DNA of 64,000 nt from an uncultured Pelagibacteraceae bacterium (GTDB lineage Bacteria > Pseudomonadota > Alphaproteobacteria > Pelagibacterales > AG-422-B15). The notes beneath the pieces were generated by a model. The model searched no databases and was not told the origin of the DNA. It worked only from the letters and a program-made list of their open reading frames with translations. Location: assembly GCA_902589175.1 (NCBI GenBank), contig CACIRX010000004.1, forward strand, positions 24,369 through 88,368, read 5' to 3'. The translations under genes were made by a program, and so were the position numbers. Below, one piece after another: positions 45,849-56,898 of this stretch (position 1 is the stretch's first letter; each line of letters begins with the position of its first letter).

Positions 45849-48257
45849 ATGTCTGATAATAATGATAAAATAAAAAAGAAAAAAACTTTAAGTTTAAAAC
45901 TTGGTTCTAAACCTTTAATTGCCCCTAAGAGAAATATTGAGGTTGGTAAAACAGTTATTGTTGAAAAGAAAAGATATAAAAGAGGTCCACAATTTGAGAA
46001 TAATGAACAAAAATTTCAAAGTAATGAAGCAAATACTATTAATAAAATTGAGCAAGAAATTAATGATAAAAAAAATTACGAGAATAAATCTGGTGTCGTA
46101 CTTAAACCCCTATCAAAAGATGAACAAAAAAAGATTCTAAAAGCTGATAGTAAAAAAGAAAAAAAAGATGAAATAGAAAAGATTAGAGCGGGCAAAATAT
46201 CTGGTCAACAAGAAAAGTCTGATAGTTTTTCACCAAGTGATACCAGCCCTGAAATTCTTAATACTCCATATAAAGAAAGTAAAAAAGAGTCTGAAAAGAA
46301 AAAAACTTCTGAAACAACAATTGAAACTGAAGACAGAAAAAAAACTCAAAATACTTTTGGCCGAAAAAAAGTTAGAGAAAGAAAAGTTACCATTGTTACT
46401 GCCTTAAGTGATATTGACGAGAGAACTAGAAGCCTTGCAGCTTACAAAAGAGCCAAACAGAAAACAAAAAAAATACATACTGAACAAGAACCAGCGAAGA
46501 AAATTATTAGAGACGTGTATATCCCGGAATATATAACCGTAAAAGAATTAGCAAATCGAATGACAGAAAAATCAGGCGATTTAATAAAATCATTAATGAA
46601 AATGGGCATGATGGCAACAATAAATGAATCTATCGATGCAGACACTGCAGAGCTGTTAGTTACTGAGTTTGGACACAATTTTAAAAGAGAAAACATTGAA
46701 GATATTGAAAAGGACCTAATATCAAAAGATTCAAAAGCACAAAAAAATGATACTAGGTCGCCAATTGTTACAATTATGGGTCATGTAGACCATGGTAAGA
46801 CTTCTTTATTAGATAAGATAAGAAATACTAATGTTGTATCAGGTGAAAGTGGAGGTATTACTCAACATATTGGTGCTTATGAGGTAAAGCATAAAAATAA
46901 TAAAATTACTTTCATAGATACACCTGGGCATGCAGCATTTACAGATATGCGTGCAAGAGGTGCTAATGTAACAGACATTGTAGTTTTAATAGTAGCCGCT
47001 GATGACGGTGTCATGCCTCAAACAAAAGAGGCAATTTCTCACGCAAAGTCTGCAAAAGTTCCCATAATTGTTGCTATCAATAAATGTGATAAACCAGAGT
47101 CAAATCCACAGAAAATAAAGGAACAGCTTTTATCTGAAGACTTAATAGTTGAAGAGTTGTCTGGTGAGATTCAATCGGTTGAAGTTTCAGCTGAAACAGG
47201 AAGCAATATTGACAAATTGTTAGACTCTATTGTCTTACAGGCTGAACTATCAGAATTAAAAACAAATAATGAAACTTTTGCGGAGGCCACTGTAATTGAG
47301 GCAAATGTTGATAAAGGTAGAGGTCCTCTTTGTAATATCATTGTAACAAATGGCAAATTAAAAGTTGGCGACATAGCAGTTGCTGGAAGCGAATATGGAA
47401 AAGTAAGGGCCATACTTAATGACAAGGGTCAAAATTTAGTGGAAGCAGTTTCATCCATGCCTGTTCAAGTATTAGGTCTTAATGAGCCGCCAGAGGCCGG
47501 AGACAGCTTCGTAACTGTAGAGAGTGATGATAAAGCAAGAGAGTTATGTGAAATAAGAAGTCAAATTAAAAAGAACAAAATTTTACCAAAAAAGGTGAAA
47601 AATCTTGATAATGAATTGGCTTTCGGCTCTTTAGAAACAAATAAGGAAATACTAGAGGTTGTTATAAAAGCTGACACACGTGGCTCATCTGAGGCCATAA
47701 TTCATCAATTAGAAAATATAAAAAGTGAAAAAATAAGCATTAAAGTTATTCACTCAGGTGTTGGTTTTATTAATGAGAGTGACATTGCCCTTGCATCTGC
47801 TTCAAACGCATTACTATTATCATTTAACTCATCCACTACAAAAGAAGCTAAGACTAAAGCTAAGTTGAGCAATATTACGATTCAAAACTTTAATATAATT
47901 TATGAGCTCATTGAGTTTGTATCTGACTTTGCCAGTGGAAAGTTAAAACCGACTATTAAGGAAAATTTTATCGGGAAAGCAGAAGTATTACAGATATTTA
48001 AAGTTTCAAAAATTGGCGCAATTGCAGGTTGTAGAGTAATAGAGGGCTCAGTTAGTAAAAATTCTAAAGTCAAAGTAACAAGAAATGAAAAAATAATTTT
48101 TGATGGAGACATTCTTAGTCTTAAAAGAGAAAAAAATGAAGCCAATGAAGTAAAGTCCGGAACCGAGTGTGGAATTAGTGTTAAAGAATTTAATGAATTT
48201 GAGGTAGGGGATTTTATTGAAGCTTTTAGTGTTGAGGAAATTGCACAGACGTTGTGA
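45849..48257 (+). CDS. infB: Translation initiation factor IF-2
   Basis: GTPase that brings initiator tRNA to the 30S subunit. The charged, low-complexity N-terminal third (about 1-290) is rich in Lys and Glu and ends with the IF2_N fold ([25 protein letters not shown]). The G domain has [24 protein letters not shown] and NKCD. Domains II-IV follow. I start at ATG 45849 ([12 protein letters not shown]), matching the family N-terminus; an in-frame GTG lies five codons upstream. About 802 residues. Confidence 0.97.
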   Translation: MSDNNDKIKKKKTLSLKLGSKPLIAPKRNIEVGKTVIVEKKRYKRGPQFENNEQKFQSNEANTINKIEQEINDKKNYENKSGVVLKPLSKDEQKKILKADSKKEKKDEIEKIRAGKISGQQEKSDSFSPSDTSPEILNTPYKESKKESEKKKTSETTIETEDRKKTQNTFGRKKVRERKVTIVTALSDIDERTRSLAAYKRAKQKTKKIHTEQEPAKKIIRDVYIPEYITVKELANRMTEKSGDLIKSLMKMGMMATINESIDADTAELLVTEFGHNFKRENIEDIEKDLISKDSKAQKNDTRSPIVTIMGHVDHGKTSLLDKIRNTNVVSGESGGITQHIGAYEVKHKNNKITFIDTPGHAAFTDMRARGANVTDIVVLIVAADDGVMPQTKEAISHAKSAKVPIIVAINKCDKPESNPQKIKEQLLSEDLIVEELSGEIQSVEVSAETGSNIDKLLDSIVLQAELSELKTNNETFAEATVIEANVDKGRGPLCNIIVTNGKLKVGDIAVAGSEYGKVRAILNDKGQNLVEAVSSMPVQVLGLNEPPEAGDSFVTVESDDKARELCEIRSQIKKNKILPKKVKNLDNELAFGSLETNKEILEVVIKADTRGSSEAIIHQLENIKSEKISIKVIHSGVGFINESDIALASASNALLLSFNSSTTKEAKTKAKLSNITIQNFNIIYELIEFVSDFASGKLKPTIKENFIGKAEVLQIFKVSKIGAIAGCRVIEGSVSKNSKVKVTRNEKIIFDGDILSLKREKNEANEVKSGTECGISVKEFNEFEVGDFIEAFSVEEIAQTL

Positions 48258-48643
48258 TTCTAAAAAGAAAAACTGAAAAAACGAGTAGATCACACAAAGT
48301 TTCTGAGATTATCAGAAAAGCTGTAAGTGAAGTTCTTGTTAGAAATGAAATGCCTCTTGATGCTCCGTTCAAGTTTCCAATAAGTGTAGTTAAAGTTGAA
48401 ATGAATTCAGATTTAAAAATTGCATATATCCACGTAATTACGCATGAAAAATTAGAAGATGATGAAATTATCTTAAAATTAAATTCTTGTAAGCATTATC
48501 TTTCAAGAGCAGTAACAAGTTTAATTAACTTAAAGTTCTCACCTAAACTTATTTTTAGAATTGATAGAAGTATCGATGAAATGAGCAATATTGAAAAAGT
48601 ACTTAGAAAAGAAAAAGTTCTAAATGATCTAAATAAAAATTAA
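48254..48643 (+). CDS. rbfA: Ribosome-binding factor A
   Basis: Binds the 30S subunit and assists late 16S maturation and cold adaptation. The KH-like fold is seen as SRSHKVSEIIRKAVSEVL at the N-terminus and SPKLIFRIDRSIDEMSNIEKVL near the C-terminus. 129 residues. It starts with GTG at 48254, which overlaps the infB stop (GTGA), showing translational coupling. truB begins 3 bp later. Confidence 0.93.
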   Translation: MILKRKTEKTSRSHKVSEIIRKAVSEVLVRNEMPLDAPFKFPISVVKVEMNSDLKIAYIHVITHEKLEDDEIILKLNSCKHYLSRAVTSLINLKFSPKLIFRIDRSIDEMSNIEKVLRKEKVLNDLNKN

Positions 48644-48646
48644 TAC

Positions 48647-49519
48647 ATGAATGGCTGGATTTTTATAGATAAACCAAAAGATATAACTTCATTTAAAGTA
48701 ATACAAAGACTTAGAAAAATTCTAAATATTAAAAAGATTGGACACGCTGGAACTTTAGATCCGTTTGCTACAGGCATACTTGCAATTGCTGTTGGGGAAG
48801 CCACTAAAAGTATTCATTATTTTAATCAAAATAAAGTATATAAATTTAATGTAGTTTTTGGAGTGTCAAAAGATACTGACGATATAACTGGTAATACAAC
48901 TGACAAATCAGATATTATTCCAACTAAAGAAGCAATTGATCAATGTTCAAGGAAATTTATTGGTAATCATTCTCAAGTACCACCCCAATATTCTGCAGTA
49001 AAAGTTAACGGCAAAAGAGCCTACAAGCTAGCAAGAACTAACCAAGAATTTACAATTCAATCTAAAAATGTATTTATAAAAAGTTTAAAATGTTTAGAAT
49101 TTAAAAATAATTGCGAGTACTCCTTCATAATGGAATGTTCATCTGGTACTTACGTTAGATCAATTGCAAGAGATATTGGAAAAATGCTTGGAACATATGC
49201 CTATGTTTCTGAGTTAAGAAGAATAAAAATAGGTAAAATTGAGGAAAAAGATATTATTTTACTAGATAAATTTGAAGAATTAGTACATATTGGCGATCAT
49301 TTTGAAGCAATGCATTCAATTAGAGATGTACTGGACGACATCCCGGCAGTACTGATCGATCAAGAATTAAGCCTTAAATTTCGAAATGGTCTAAGCTTTG
49401 AATATTCTAATAAAAAATCTGAAAATGATTATTTATTAATTGAAACAGAAAAAAAATTTATTGGAATAGGTAAGTTTGTAGATGGAAAAATAAAGCCTGT
49501 AAGGGTGTTTAACTTGTAA
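48647..49519 (+). CDS. truB: tRNA pseudouridine-55 synthase
   Basis: Converts U55 to pseudouridine in all tRNAs. The catalytic Asp39 lies in [34 protein letters not shown] and [15 protein letters not shown] are further signatures. 290 residues. Sits between rbfA and rpsO in the conserved infB-rbfA-truB-rpsO-pnp order. Confidence 0.96.
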   Translation: MNGWIFIDKPKDITSFKVIQRLRKILNIKKIGHAGTLDPFATGILAIAVGEATKSIHYFNQNKVYKFNVVFGVSKDTDDITGNTTDKSDIIPTKEAIDQCSRKFIGNHSQVPPQYSAVKVNGKRAYKLARTNQEFTIQSKNVFIKSLKCLEFKNNCEYSFIMECSSGTYVRSIARDIGKMLGTYAYVSELRRIKIGKIEEKDIILLDKFEELVHIGDHFEAMHSIRDVLDDIPAVLIDQELSLKFRNGLSFEYSNKKSENDYLLIETEKKFIGIGKFVDGKIKPVRVFNL

Positions 49520-49530
49520 AAGGATATGTG

Positions 49531-49800
49531 ATGTCGATAAATAGAGAAAAAAAGAGTAAAATAATTGATGAACATGCGAGATCTGAAAAAGACACAGGGT
49601 CTCCAGAAGTTCAAATAGCAATACTTAGTGAGAGAATATCAAACCTAACAGAGCATTTTCAGTCTCATAAAAAAGATAACCACTCAAGAACTGGACTTAT
49701 GCGATTGATAAATCAAAGACGAAGTTTGCTGGCTTATTTAAAAAAAAGCAATAAAGATTCTTACGAGAAATTAATAGATAAACTCGGTATTAGAAAATAA
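49531..49800 (+). CDS. rpsO: 30S ribosomal protein S15
   Basis: Primary 16S rRNA-binding protein. [21 protein letters not shown] and [18 protein letters not shown] are S15 signatures. With the ATG at 49531 it has 89 residues, the standard size; a GTG one codon upstream and an out-of-frame ATG at 49526 are less likely. An AAAGGA-type ribosome-binding site precedes it. Followed by pnp after 38 bp with no terminator visible. Confidence 0.97.
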   Translation: MSINREKKSKIIDEHARSEKDTGSPEVQIAILSERISNLTEHFQSHKKDNHSRTGLMRLINQRRSLLAYLKKSNKDSYEKLIDKLGIRK

Positions 49801-49838
49801 AGCAATGATAATTAAAATTTTTAGAGGAATGAAAGAAT

Positions 49839-51908
49839 ATGACAAAAGTTATTTCAAGAGAAATGAATTGGGGAGACCAAGTATTAAAAATAGAAACAGG
49901 AAAGGTTGCTAAGCAGGCAACAGCATCAACCATAGTTAGTTATGGAGATACAGTTGTTATGGCTAATGTCGTAGCCGCTAAAACCGCAAAACCCGACATT
50001 GATTTTTTTCCATTAACTGTAAGTTACCAAGAAAAATTCTATGCTGCAGGTAAAATTCCAGGAGGTTTTTTTAAACGTGAAGGTAGACCTACTGAATTTG
50101 AAACCCTTACTTCAAGACTAATTGATAGGCCTATAAGACCATTATTTCCTGAGGGATTCAAAAACGAAACTCAAGTTATTTTAACTGTATTATCACACGA
50201 TTCAGAAACAAACCCCGACATAGTTGCAATGATAGCCGCTTCCAGTGCCTTGACATTATCCGGAATACCATTCATGGGACCAATTGGTGGATGTAGAGTT
50301 GGATATGACGGAAAAGATTACATATTAAATCCAAAAATTAACGAAGAAACTCAATTAGACCTTGTAGTATCTGGAACTCAAGATGCAGTCCTGATGGTAG
50401 AGTCTGAAGCTAAAGAACTTTCTGAGGAAATTATGTTGGGTGCAGTTAAATTTGGACACGAGTCGATGCAAGAAGTCATAAAAATCATTATCAATCTTGC
50501 TGAGGAGTGTGCTAGAGACCCATGGGAATTTGAATATAATGTTAATGATCAATTGATTAATGAGCTTAAAAGTGAATTCGAAGATAAAATCAAGAAAAGC
50601 TATTCAATTGTTGATAAGATGGAAAGACAAAACTCGTTAAGCGAGATCAAGTCTGCTGTAGAAGAAAAATACACCGACATTGAAGATGAAAATATTAACG
50701 AAGTAATGTCATATTTCAAAAAAATTGAAAAAGATGTGGTTAGATCTCAAATTTTGAATGATAAATCTAGAATTGATGGGCGTAAGCTTGATGAAGTAAG
50801 AAATATTTCTTCAGAAGTCTCATGGCTGCCCAGAACACATGGATCTTCTTTGTTTACTAGAGGTGAAACACAGGCAATAGTTGTTGCAACTTTAGGATTT
50901 GGAGAAGATGAGCAACGAATTGAGGCACTTCAAGGTTCTTATAAAGAAAATTTCATGCTTCATTATAATTTTCCTCCATATTCAGTTGGTGAGGTTGGAA
51001 GAATGGGTTCAGCAGGTAGAAGAGAAATTGGTCATGGTAAATTAGCTTGGAGAGCCCTTAAAGCAGTATTGCCTAATAAAGAGGATTTTGATTATACAAT
51101 CCGCTTAGTATCAGATATTACTGAATCAAATGGCTCATCATCGATGGCGACTGTTTGTGGATCTTCGCTTGCCCTAATGGATGCTGGAGTTCCCATTAAA
51201 AATTCAGTTTCTGGTATTGCAATGGGTTTAATTAAAGAGGGCGATGATTTTGCTGTATTATCTGATATCCTAGGTGATGAAGATCATTTAGGTGATATGG
51301 ATTTTAAAGTAGCAGGCACCAAAGACGGTGTTACATCATTGCAAATGGATATTAAAATCACTGGTATCACATATGAGATTATGGAAAAAGCTCTAGACCA
51401 AGCTAAAGGAGGAAGAGAATACATCTTAAATGAAATGAATAAAGCGTTAGACTCTCCAAGAACTGAGCTTGGACCTTACACACCAAGAGTTGAAATGATG
51501 AAAGTCAAAAGAGATAATATTGGTGAAATTATTGGCAAAGGTGGTGCAACCATAAAAGATATAATTGAGAAATCTGGAGCAAGAATTGATATTAGTGATA
51601 GTGGCAATGTAAAAATAGCTGGAACTAATAATGAATCAATTCAAGCTGCGATTGAATTAATAAACTCAATTATTAAAGAGCCTGAAGTTGGTCAGGTTTA
51701 TGAGGGTAAGGTTGTTAAAATTATGGAATTTGGCGCATTTGTCAATTTCTTTGGAAAAAGAGACGGGCTTGTTCATATTTCACAACTATCTGAAGAGAGA
51801 GTTGAGAAAGTTACTGACGTTGTAAGTGAAGGTGATATAGTGAAAGTCAAAGTAATCGGATTTGATAAAGGCAAGGTTAAATTATCAATAAAGGATGCTG
51901 AAATCTAA
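49839..51908 (+). CDS. pnp: Polyribonucleotide nucleotidyltransferase (PNPase)
   Basis: Phosphorolytic 3'-5' exoribonuclease, trimeric, a degradosome component. Two RNase PH domains (about 1-225 and 310-545; the catalytic one with [14 protein letters not shown]) flank an alpha-helical linker; KH ([20 protein letters not shown]) and S1 ([17 protein letters not shown]) domains close the protein. 689 residues, slightly short of the usual ~710 because the tail after S1 is minimal. Preceded by AGAGGA ribosome-binding site. Confidence 0.98.
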   Translation: MTKVISREMNWGDQVLKIETGKVAKQATASTIVSYGDTVVMANVVAAKTAKPDIDFFPLTVSYQEKFYAAGKIPGGFFKREGRPTEFETLTSRLIDRPIRPLFPEGFKNETQVILTVLSHDSETNPDIVAMIAASSALTLSGIPFMGPIGGCRVGYDGKDYILNPKINEETQLDLVVSGTQDAVLMVESEAKELSEEIMLGAVKFGHESMQEVIKIIINLAEECARDPWEFEYNVNDQLINELKSEFEDKIKKSYSIVDKMERQNSLSEIKSAVEEKYTDIEDENINEVMSYFKKIEKDVVRSQILNDKSRIDGRKLDEVRNISSEVSWLPRTHGSSLFTRGETQAIVVATLGFGEDEQRIEALQGSYKENFMLHYNFPPYSVGEVGRMGSAGRREIGHGKLAWRALKAVLPNKEDFDYTIRLVSDITESNGSSSMATVCGSSLALMDAGVPIKNSVSGIAMGLIKEGDDFAVLSDILGDEDHLGDMDFKVAGTKDGVTSLQMDIKITGITYEIMEKALDQAKGGREYILNEMNKALDSPRTELGPYTPRVEMMKVKRDNIGEIIGKGGATIKDIIEKSGARIDISDSGNVKIAGTNNESIQAAIELINSIIKEPEVGQVYEGKVVKIMEFGAFVNFFGKRDGLVHISQLSEERVEKVTDVVSEGDIVKVKVIGFDKGKVKLSIKDAEI

Positions 51909-51923
51909 ACAAAGGTTTCATTA

Positions 51924-53375
51924 ATGGAATACATTAATACTTCAGAAGATAAACTTCATGAAGAATGTGGTGTATTTGGAATATTTGGAAGTCCAGACGC
52001 TTCCACTCTTACTGCCTTAGGATTGCATGCTCTGCAACATCGTGGTCAAGAAGGCGCTGGTATTGTTTCATTTGATGGAGAAAAGTTTCACGGTGTTAGA
52101 AGACCAGGACTTGTTGGGGATCACTTTAATAAACAAGAGGTGATAAATAGGTTGCAGGGCAGCAATGCAATTGGTCACGTTAGATATTCTACGACTGGCG
52201 ATTCAATTTTAAAAAATATTCAGCCGTTGTATGCAGATTTAATGTCAGGTGGCTTTGCATGTGCGCATAATGGAAATCTCACAAATGCTTCAGCTTTAAG
52301 AGAAAAACTTGTTAGTCGTGGATCAATTTTTCAATCTACATCTGATACTGAAACAATTTTGCAACTAGTAGCACAGTCTGAGAGAAAACAAATAGTTGAT
52401 AAACTTATAGATGCCTTATTTCAAATTCATGGAGCCTATTCACTTGTTATCCTCACAAATAAGAAACTTATTGGTGTAAGAGATCCTTATGGAATAAGGC
52501 CTTTAGTTCTTGGTGACCTTAATGGGGCCCCAGTTCTAGCTTCAGAAACATGTGCTCTTGATATTATTGGTGCAAAATTTGTAAGAGAAATTGAAAATGG
52601 AGAAATAATAATAATTTCAGAAAAAGGGATGGAAAGTATTAGACCTTTCCCAAAAGTTTCTGAAAGACCATGCATTTTTGAGAGAATCTATTTTTCTCGT
52701 CCAGACAGTATGCTGGGAGGAAACACAGTTTATACTTATAGAAAAAATCTTGGAATAGAATTAGCAAAAGAACATTATGTTGATGTAGATACAGTTGTAC
52801 CTGTTCCTGACTCGGGAGTTCCAGCTGCCCTTGGCTATGCACAGCAGTCAAGCATGCCATTTGAACTGGGTATAATTAGAAATCATTATGTTGGAAGAAC
52901 ATTTATTGAGCCATCCCAAAGTATTAGGCAATTTGGCGTTAAGCTTAAACATAACGCTAATGTATCCTACATTAAAAATAAAAAAATTGTTTTAATCGAT
53001 GACTCCATTGTAAGAGGAACTACAGCTAAAAAAATAATTAAAATGATTTACGACGCAGGTGCGAAAGAAGTACATTTAGGAATAGCATGCCCTCCGATAA
53101 AGCATCCTGATTTTTATGGTATAGATACTCCAGACTATAATGAACTTATCGCATCAAAAAATAGTATTGAAGAGATTAGTAAGACTATTGGATCTAAATC
53201 ATTATTTTTCTTATCATTAGAGGGTACTTATAGAGCTATGGGTTATAAAAATAGAAATCCTGACCAACCTCAATTTACTGATCATTGTTTTACAGGCGAG
53301 TATCCTACAAGTTTGATTGATCGCGAAAAAGGTAAAATATCAAAACAGTTCTCTCTTTTAACAGAAAAAAACTAA
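51924..53375 (+). CDS. purF: Amidophosphoribosyltransferase
   Basis: First committed step of purine synthesis: transfers glutamine amide nitrogen to PRPP. A 14-residue propeptide precedes the nucleophile Cys15 (EECGVFGIFG). The glutaminase half contains HRGQEGAGI and GHVRYSTTG; the PRPP-binding motif is VLIDDSIVRGTT. 483 residues. Usual alphaproteobacterial neighbours cvpA and radA are absent. It follows pnp by 15 bp and is convergent with fabI (CTAA stop overlap). Confidence 0.97.
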   Translation: MEYINTSEDKLHEECGVFGIFGSPDASTLTALGLHALQHRGQEGAGIVSFDGEKFHGVRRPGLVGDHFNKQEVINRLQGSNAIGHVRYSTTGDSILKNIQPLYADLMSGGFACAHNGNLTNASALREKLVSRGSIFQSTSDTETILQLVAQSERKQIVDKLIDALFQIHGAYSLVILTNKKLIGVRDPYGIRPLVLGDLNGAPVLASETCALDIIGAKFVREIENGEIIIISEKGMESIRPFPKVSERPCIFERIYFSRPDSMLGGNTVYTYRKNLGIELAKEHYVDVDTVVPVPDSGVPAALGYAQQSSMPFELGIIRNHYVGRTFIEPSQSIRQFGVKLKHNANVSYIKNKKIVLIDDSIVRGTTAKKIIKMIYDAGAKEVHLGIACPPIKHPDFYGIDTPDYNELIASKNSIEEISKTIGSKSLFFLSLEGTYRAMGYKNRNPDQPQFTDHCFTGEYPTSLIDREKGKISKQFSLLTEKN

Positions 53376-54151
53376 ATTTCTTTAGGAACACCTACAATAT
53401 TATAGCCACAGTCAACGTAATGTGTTTCACCTGTTACGCCGGAAGACAAATCACTGAGTAAGTACAGACCTGATTTTCCAACATCCTCTAAATCAATGTT
53501 TCTATTCATTAAAGAATTTTTCTCAGACCACTTCATCATGTCTTTGCCACCAGAAATACCAGCCATAGCAAGTGTTTTCATTGGTCCTGCTGATAATGCA
53601 TTGACCCTAATGTTTGAAGGGCCGAGATCAGCAGCTAAATATCTTACACTGGACTCAAGAGCAGCTTTTGCAACACCCATTACGTTGTAGTTCCGAATAT
53701 ATTTTTGAGATCCATCATAAGTAAGTGTTAGCAGTGAACCACCATTTTTCATTAGTTTTTCAGCTTCGTGAGCTACCTCTGTAAAAGAAAAACATGAAAT
53801 AAGCATAGTATTTGAAAAATTATTGCGTGATGTATTCAAATATTTTCCTTTTAATTCTTCTTTTTCAGAAAATGCTATTGAATGTAATACAAAGTCAATT
53901 TCGCCCCAATGTTTTCCAATTTCATCAAATGATTTTTTTACTGATCCTTCTTTTAATACGTCACATTCAATCAAAAAATTACTTTTAATTGAATTTGCCA
54001 AAGGCTTCACTCTTCGATGCAAGGACTCTCCTTGATAAGTAAAACAAAGCTCAGCGCCTTCATCAGATAATTTTTTTGAAATTCCCCAAGCAATAGAATG
54101 GTCATTAGCAACACCCATAACCACCCCTTTTTTTCCATGCAGTAAACTCAT
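53372..54151 (-). CDS. fabI: Enoyl-[acyl-carrier-protein] reductase (NADH)
   Basis: Last reduction of fatty acid elongation. The cofactor segment [12 protein letters not shown] and the catalytic pair Tyr155 and Lys162 (YNVMGVAK, Tyr-x6-Lys) are those of Fab[14 protein letters not shown] follows. 259 residues. It starts with a 4-bp overlap of the fabB stop (ATGA), making fabA-fabB-fabI a tightly coupled operon. Confidence 0.96.
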   Translation of the reverse strand: MSLLHGKKGVVMGVANDHSIAWGISKKLSDEGAELCFTYQGESLHRRVKPLANSIKSNFLIECDVLKEGSVKKSFDEIGKHWGEIDFVLHSIAFSEKEELKGKYLNTSRNNFSNTMLISCFSFTEVAHEAEKLMKNGGSLLTLTYDGSQKYIRNYNVMGVAKAALESSVRYLAADLGPSNIRVNALSAGPMKTLAMAGISGGKDMMKWSEKNSLMNRNIDLEDVGKSGLYLLSDLSSGVTGETHYVDCGYNIVGVPKEI

Positions 54152-55359
54152 CCTTCAAACCTCTTAAACACTAATGATGCATTTGTACCGCCAAATCCAA
54201 AGCTATTACTCATTGCGGTATCAATTTTTTCATCATGGCGTGAAGTTAGAATATTCATTCCAATTGCTTCTTCATCCAGCTCATCAATATTAGCAGACTC
54301 CGAAACAAAATTATTATTCATCATTAATAAAGTATAAATTGACTCATGAACACCAGCTGCGCCTAAAGAATGCCCACTTAAAGATTTTGTAGAACTGATA
54401 AGAGGTAAATCATCTTTAAATACTTTTTTTATTGCTTTTAATTCAGCAATATCACCTACAGGTGTTGATGTTCCGTGAGCATTAATGTAATCAATTTTTT
54501 CAATATCTTTTTTTGCCATCATCATGCATCTTTCAGCACCTTCTCCTGATGGCTGAACCATGTCATGACCATCTGATGTAGCTCCATAACCGACTATCTC
54601 CGCATATATTTTGGCATTTCTTTTTACCGCTGTTTCTAAATCTTCCAAAACGACTACCCCTCCTCCGCCAGCAATTACAAAACCATCACGATGTTTATCA
54701 AAAGCCCTGGAAGATTTTGAAGGTTGATCATTATATTTTGAAGATAAAGCGGGCATTGCATCAAAGAGTGCTGACAAAGTCCAATCTAATTCCTCACCAC
54801 CCCCAGCAAATATACGATCCTGTTTTCCCATTTGTATAATTTCAAAAGCATTACCTATACAATGAGCACTAGTAGAACACGCTGAACTTATTGAATAATT
54901 TATGCCTTTAATTTTAAAATAGGTCGATAAAGTTGCAGAGTTGGTACTGCACATGACTTTTGGAACGCTTGTAGGGCCAATTTTTTTTGGACCTTTTTCT
55001 CGAGTGATGTCAAACGCTCTTAGTAAGCTTTTAGTAGATGGTCCGCCTGATCCCATAATTAAACCTGTCATATTATTTGATATTTCATCTTCATTAAGTC
55101 CGGAGTCCTCAATGGCCTCATTCATAGCAATATAATTATAGCTCGCTCCATCTCCCATAAATCTGAGAAACTTTCTTTCTATAGTCTCTTCTAAATTGAG
55201 ATCTATTTGGCCACTTACCTGGCTTCTAAAACCCATTTCTTTTTGTGATTGGTCAAAAGAAATACCGGACGAAGCATTGTATAATGATGATTTTACTTCA
55301 TCCTTATTATTTCCAAGAGATGATACGATTCCAAGGCCTGTAATTACAACTCTTCTCAT
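54148..55359 (-). CDS. fabB: 3-oxoacyl-ACP synthase I (FabB)
   Basis: Condensing enzyme needed to elongate unsaturated acyl chains. Catalytic Cys161 is in [12 protein letters not shown]; the two His are in [12 protein letters not shown] and [11 protein letters not shown]. 403 residues. Pairing with fabA supports the FabB (KAS I) rather than FabF assignment. Its ATG overlaps the last base of fabA's stop. Confidence 0.95.
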   Translation of the reverse strand: MRRVVITGLGIVSSLGNNKDEVKSSLYNASSGISFDQSQKEMGFRSQVSGQIDLNLEETIERKFLRFMGDGASYNYIAMNEAIEDSGLNEDEISNNMTGLIMGSGGPSTKSLLRAFDITREKGPKKIGPTSVPKVMCSTNSATLSTYFKIKGINYSISSACSTSAHCIGNAFEIIQMGKQDRIFAGGGEELDWTLSALFDAMPALSSKYNDQPSKSSRAFDKHRDGFVIAGGGGVVVLEDLETAVKRNAKIYAEIVGYGATSDGHDMVQPSGEGAERCMMMAKKDIEKIDYINAHGTSTPVGDIAELKAIKKVFKDDLPLISSTKSLSGHSLGAAGVHESIYTLLMMNNNFVSESANIDELDEEAIGMNILTSRHDEKIDTAMSNSFGFGGTNASLVFKRFEG

Positions 55360-55859
55360 TATTTAATCAGTCCTACCTTTAATCCTTCGGCAGAGTATAT
55401 TTGCTTACCATCTACTTCTACCACTCCATCGCCTACTCCTACAATAACACCTCTTTTTATTATTTTTTTCATTTCAATTTTATATTCAACCAATTTTGAG
55501 TCCTTTAAAATTTCACCACCAAACTTTACGTTTCCTGAACCTAGCGCCCTACCGCGTCCAGGTTCACCAATCCATCCCAAATAGAAGCCAACTAATTGCC
55601 ACATTGCATCCAAGCCTAGACATCCTGGCATCACAGGATCCATTTCAAAATGACAATCGAAAAACCATAAGTCTGGTGTTACGTCCAATTGAGCAACAAT
55701 TTCACCTTTGCCGAATTTACCACCGCTATCATTAATTTTTGTTATTCTATCAAACATTAACATTGGGGGAAGTGGAAGCCGTGCATTTCCAATTCCAAAC
55801 ATTGTGCCGTGAGCGCAATCTAAAAGATCTTCTTTTGTAAAGCTTGATTTTTTTTCCAC
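55359..55859 (-). CDS. fabA: 3-hydroxydecanoyl-ACP dehydratase/isomerase (FabA)
   Basis: Introduces the double bond at the C10 stage for anaerobic unsaturated fatty acid synthesis. Catalytic His70 and Asp84 lie in [21 protein letters not shown], the same numbering as E. coli FabA. 166 residues. The start is GTG at 55859 ([13 protein letters not shown]). It is first in the fabA-fabB-fabI operon and divergent from irr across 91 bp that contain a perfect inverted repeat. Confidence 0.96.
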   Translation of the reverse strand: MEKKSSFTKEDLLDCAHGTMFGIGNARLPLPPMLMFDRITKINDSGGKFGKGEIVAQLDVTPDLWFFDCHFEMDPVMPGCLGLDAMWQLVGFYLGWIGEPGRGRALGSGNVKFGGEILKDSKLVEYKIEMKKIIKRGVIVGVGDGVVEVDGKQIYSAEGLKVGLIK

Positions 55860-55900
55860 AAGGTTTATCTATCTTATTGTTTTATATGAAGTTTGTAAGA

Positions 55901-55930
55901 TTAATGTATTATTATTGTAAAATACATTAA
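55901..55930. repeat. Perfect 10-bp inverted repeat between fabA and irr
   Basis: TTAATGTATT (55901-55910) and AATACATTAA (55921-55930) are exact reverse complements around a 10-bp spacer. It lies 41 bp from fabA and 20 bp from the irr ATG, in the right place for an operator acting on either or both genes. The core TAATGTATT occurs again at 56380-56388 before the rubrerythrin gene. Confidence 0.6.
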
Positions 55931-55950
55931 ATTTTAATAAAAATAAATTT

Positions 55951-56343
55951 ATGAAAGATATCAAGCATTTTTTGAGACAAAACTCGCTAAGACCAACTAA
56001 GCAAAGAGTGATTATAGCTAATTACTTATTTGACGGTGTAAACAAGCATGTAACAGCTGAAACTCTATCAAATAAACTATTGAAGATGAAAGCGGGGATA
56101 TCTCTTGCAACAATTTATAATACCCTTCACGACTTTTACGAAAAAGGTCTTTTAAAAAAATTAATGATTAATTCTGAACGTATTTATTTTGATACTAACA
56201 CTGAGCATCATCACCACTTTTATTCTAAAAAGGATCAAAAATTGATAGATATAAATGTAGACATGAAAGTAAATGGCATTCCAAAACCTCCAAAAAATAA
56301 AAAAATTAATAAGATAGAAGTTCTAGTTCATCTAGATAATTAA
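55951..56343 (+). CDS. irr: Iron response regulator Irr (Fur family)
   Basis: Fur-family regulator that in alphaproteobacteria senses heme status and controls iron and heme genes. A winged helix (RPTKQRVIIANYLF, ISLATIYNTLHDFYEKGLLKK) is followed by the His cluster HHHHF at 86-90, the Irr-type heme/metal site. The N-terminal heme regulatory motif with Cys-Pro found in Bradyrhizobium is absent. 130 residues. Location opposite fabA-fabB-fabI is typical of irr. An Irr-box-like site lies between it and the next gene. Confidence 0.92.
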   Translation: MKDIKHFLRQNSLRPTKQRVIIANYLFDGVNKHVTAETLSNKLLKMKAGISLATIYNTLHDFYEKGLLKKLMINSERIYFDTNTEHHHHFYSKKDQKLIDINVDMKVNGIPKPPKNKKINKIEVLVHLDN

Positions 56344-56366
56344 TTGATAATAATTCTCAATATCAG

Positions 56367-56383
56367 TTTAGAATGATTCTAAT
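56367..56383. promoter_or_regulatory. Irr-box (iron control element)-like palindrome upstream of rubrerythrin
   Basis: TTTAGAATGATTCTAAT is a near-perfect palindrome, TTTAGAA-N3-TTCTAAW, matching the iron control element known for Irr binding in alphaproteobacteria (TTTAGAA and its complement around a short centre). It lies 58 bp before the rubrerythrin ATG, next to the promoter, and 24 bp after the irr stop. Confidence 0.7.
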
Positions 56384-56386
56384 GTA

Positions 56387-56425
56387 TTGACTTTTTTTAA
56401 ATCGATCTTATCTTTTCTATATAAT
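56387..56425 (+). promoter_or_regulatory. Candidate promoter region of rubrerythrin
   Basis: Two overlapping readings are possible: TTGACT (56387-56392) with TATCTT (56409-56414), 16 bp apart; or TTTAAA (56396-56401) with a perfect TATAAT (56420-56425), 18 bp apart. In both the Irr-box-like site lies directly upstream of or against the -35. A strong AAGGAGAG ribosome-binding site follows at 56430-56437. Confidence 0.5.
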
Positions 56426-56441
56426 TATTAAGGAGAGATTA

Positions 56442-56861
56442 ATGACTGAATTAAAAGATAGTAAAACTTTGGATAACCTAAAAGCAGCATTTGCAGGTGA
56501 AAGCCAAGCAAATAGAAGATATTTATACTTTGCACAAAAAGCAGATGTAGAAGGCCACAATGATGTAGCGGCTGTATTTAGATCAACTGCCGAAGGTGAA
56601 ACAGGACACGCTCACGGACATTTAGAATTTATGGAAGAAGTAGGTGATCCTGCAACAGGAGAACCAATTGGTTCAACTGAAGATAATCTAAAAGCTGCTA
56701 TAGCTGGAGAAACTCATGAGTATACTGATATGTATCCAGGTATGGCAAAAACCGCAAGGGAAGAAGGTTTTGATGAAATAGCCGACTGGTTTGAAACGTT
56801 GGCTAAAGCTGAAAAATCTCACGCAGGTAAATTCCAAAAAACATTAGATTCAATCGATTAA
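56442..56861 (+). CDS. Rubrerythrin-like diiron protein (ferritin-like domain only)
   Basis: A 139-residue ferritin-like four-helix protein. Diiron ligands are visible twice: Glu20 and E53-x2-H56 (ETGH), then Glu90/Glu93 and E124-x2-H127 (EKSH). The C-terminal rubredoxin domain of classical rubrerythrin is absent, so an external electron donor would be needed for peroxide reduction. It has the best ribosome-binding site of the region. It is followed by a terminator and then by the Fe-S protein gene; the Irr-box-like site upstream suggests iron control. Confidence 0.9.
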   Translation: MTELKDSKTLDNLKAAFAGESQANRRYLYFAQKADVEGHNDVAAVFRSTAEGETGHAHGHLEFMEEVGDPATGEPIGSTEDNLKAAIAGETHEYTDMYPGMAKTAREEGFDEIADWFETLAKAEKSHAGKFQKTLDSID

Positions 56862-56864
56862 TTA

Positions 56865-56890
56865 AAAAGGGGCTTAAACAGCCCCTTTTT
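56865..56890 (+). terminator. Intrinsic terminator after rubrerythrin
   Basis: AAAAGGGGC (56865-56873) pairs with GCCCCTTTT (56881-56889) around a TTAAACA loop, followed by a T tract. It ends 9 bp before the ATG of the Fe-S protein gene, leaving no space for a separate promoter, so it probably attenuates rather than ends the transcript. Confidence 0.85.
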
Positions 56891-56898
56891 ATTATATA

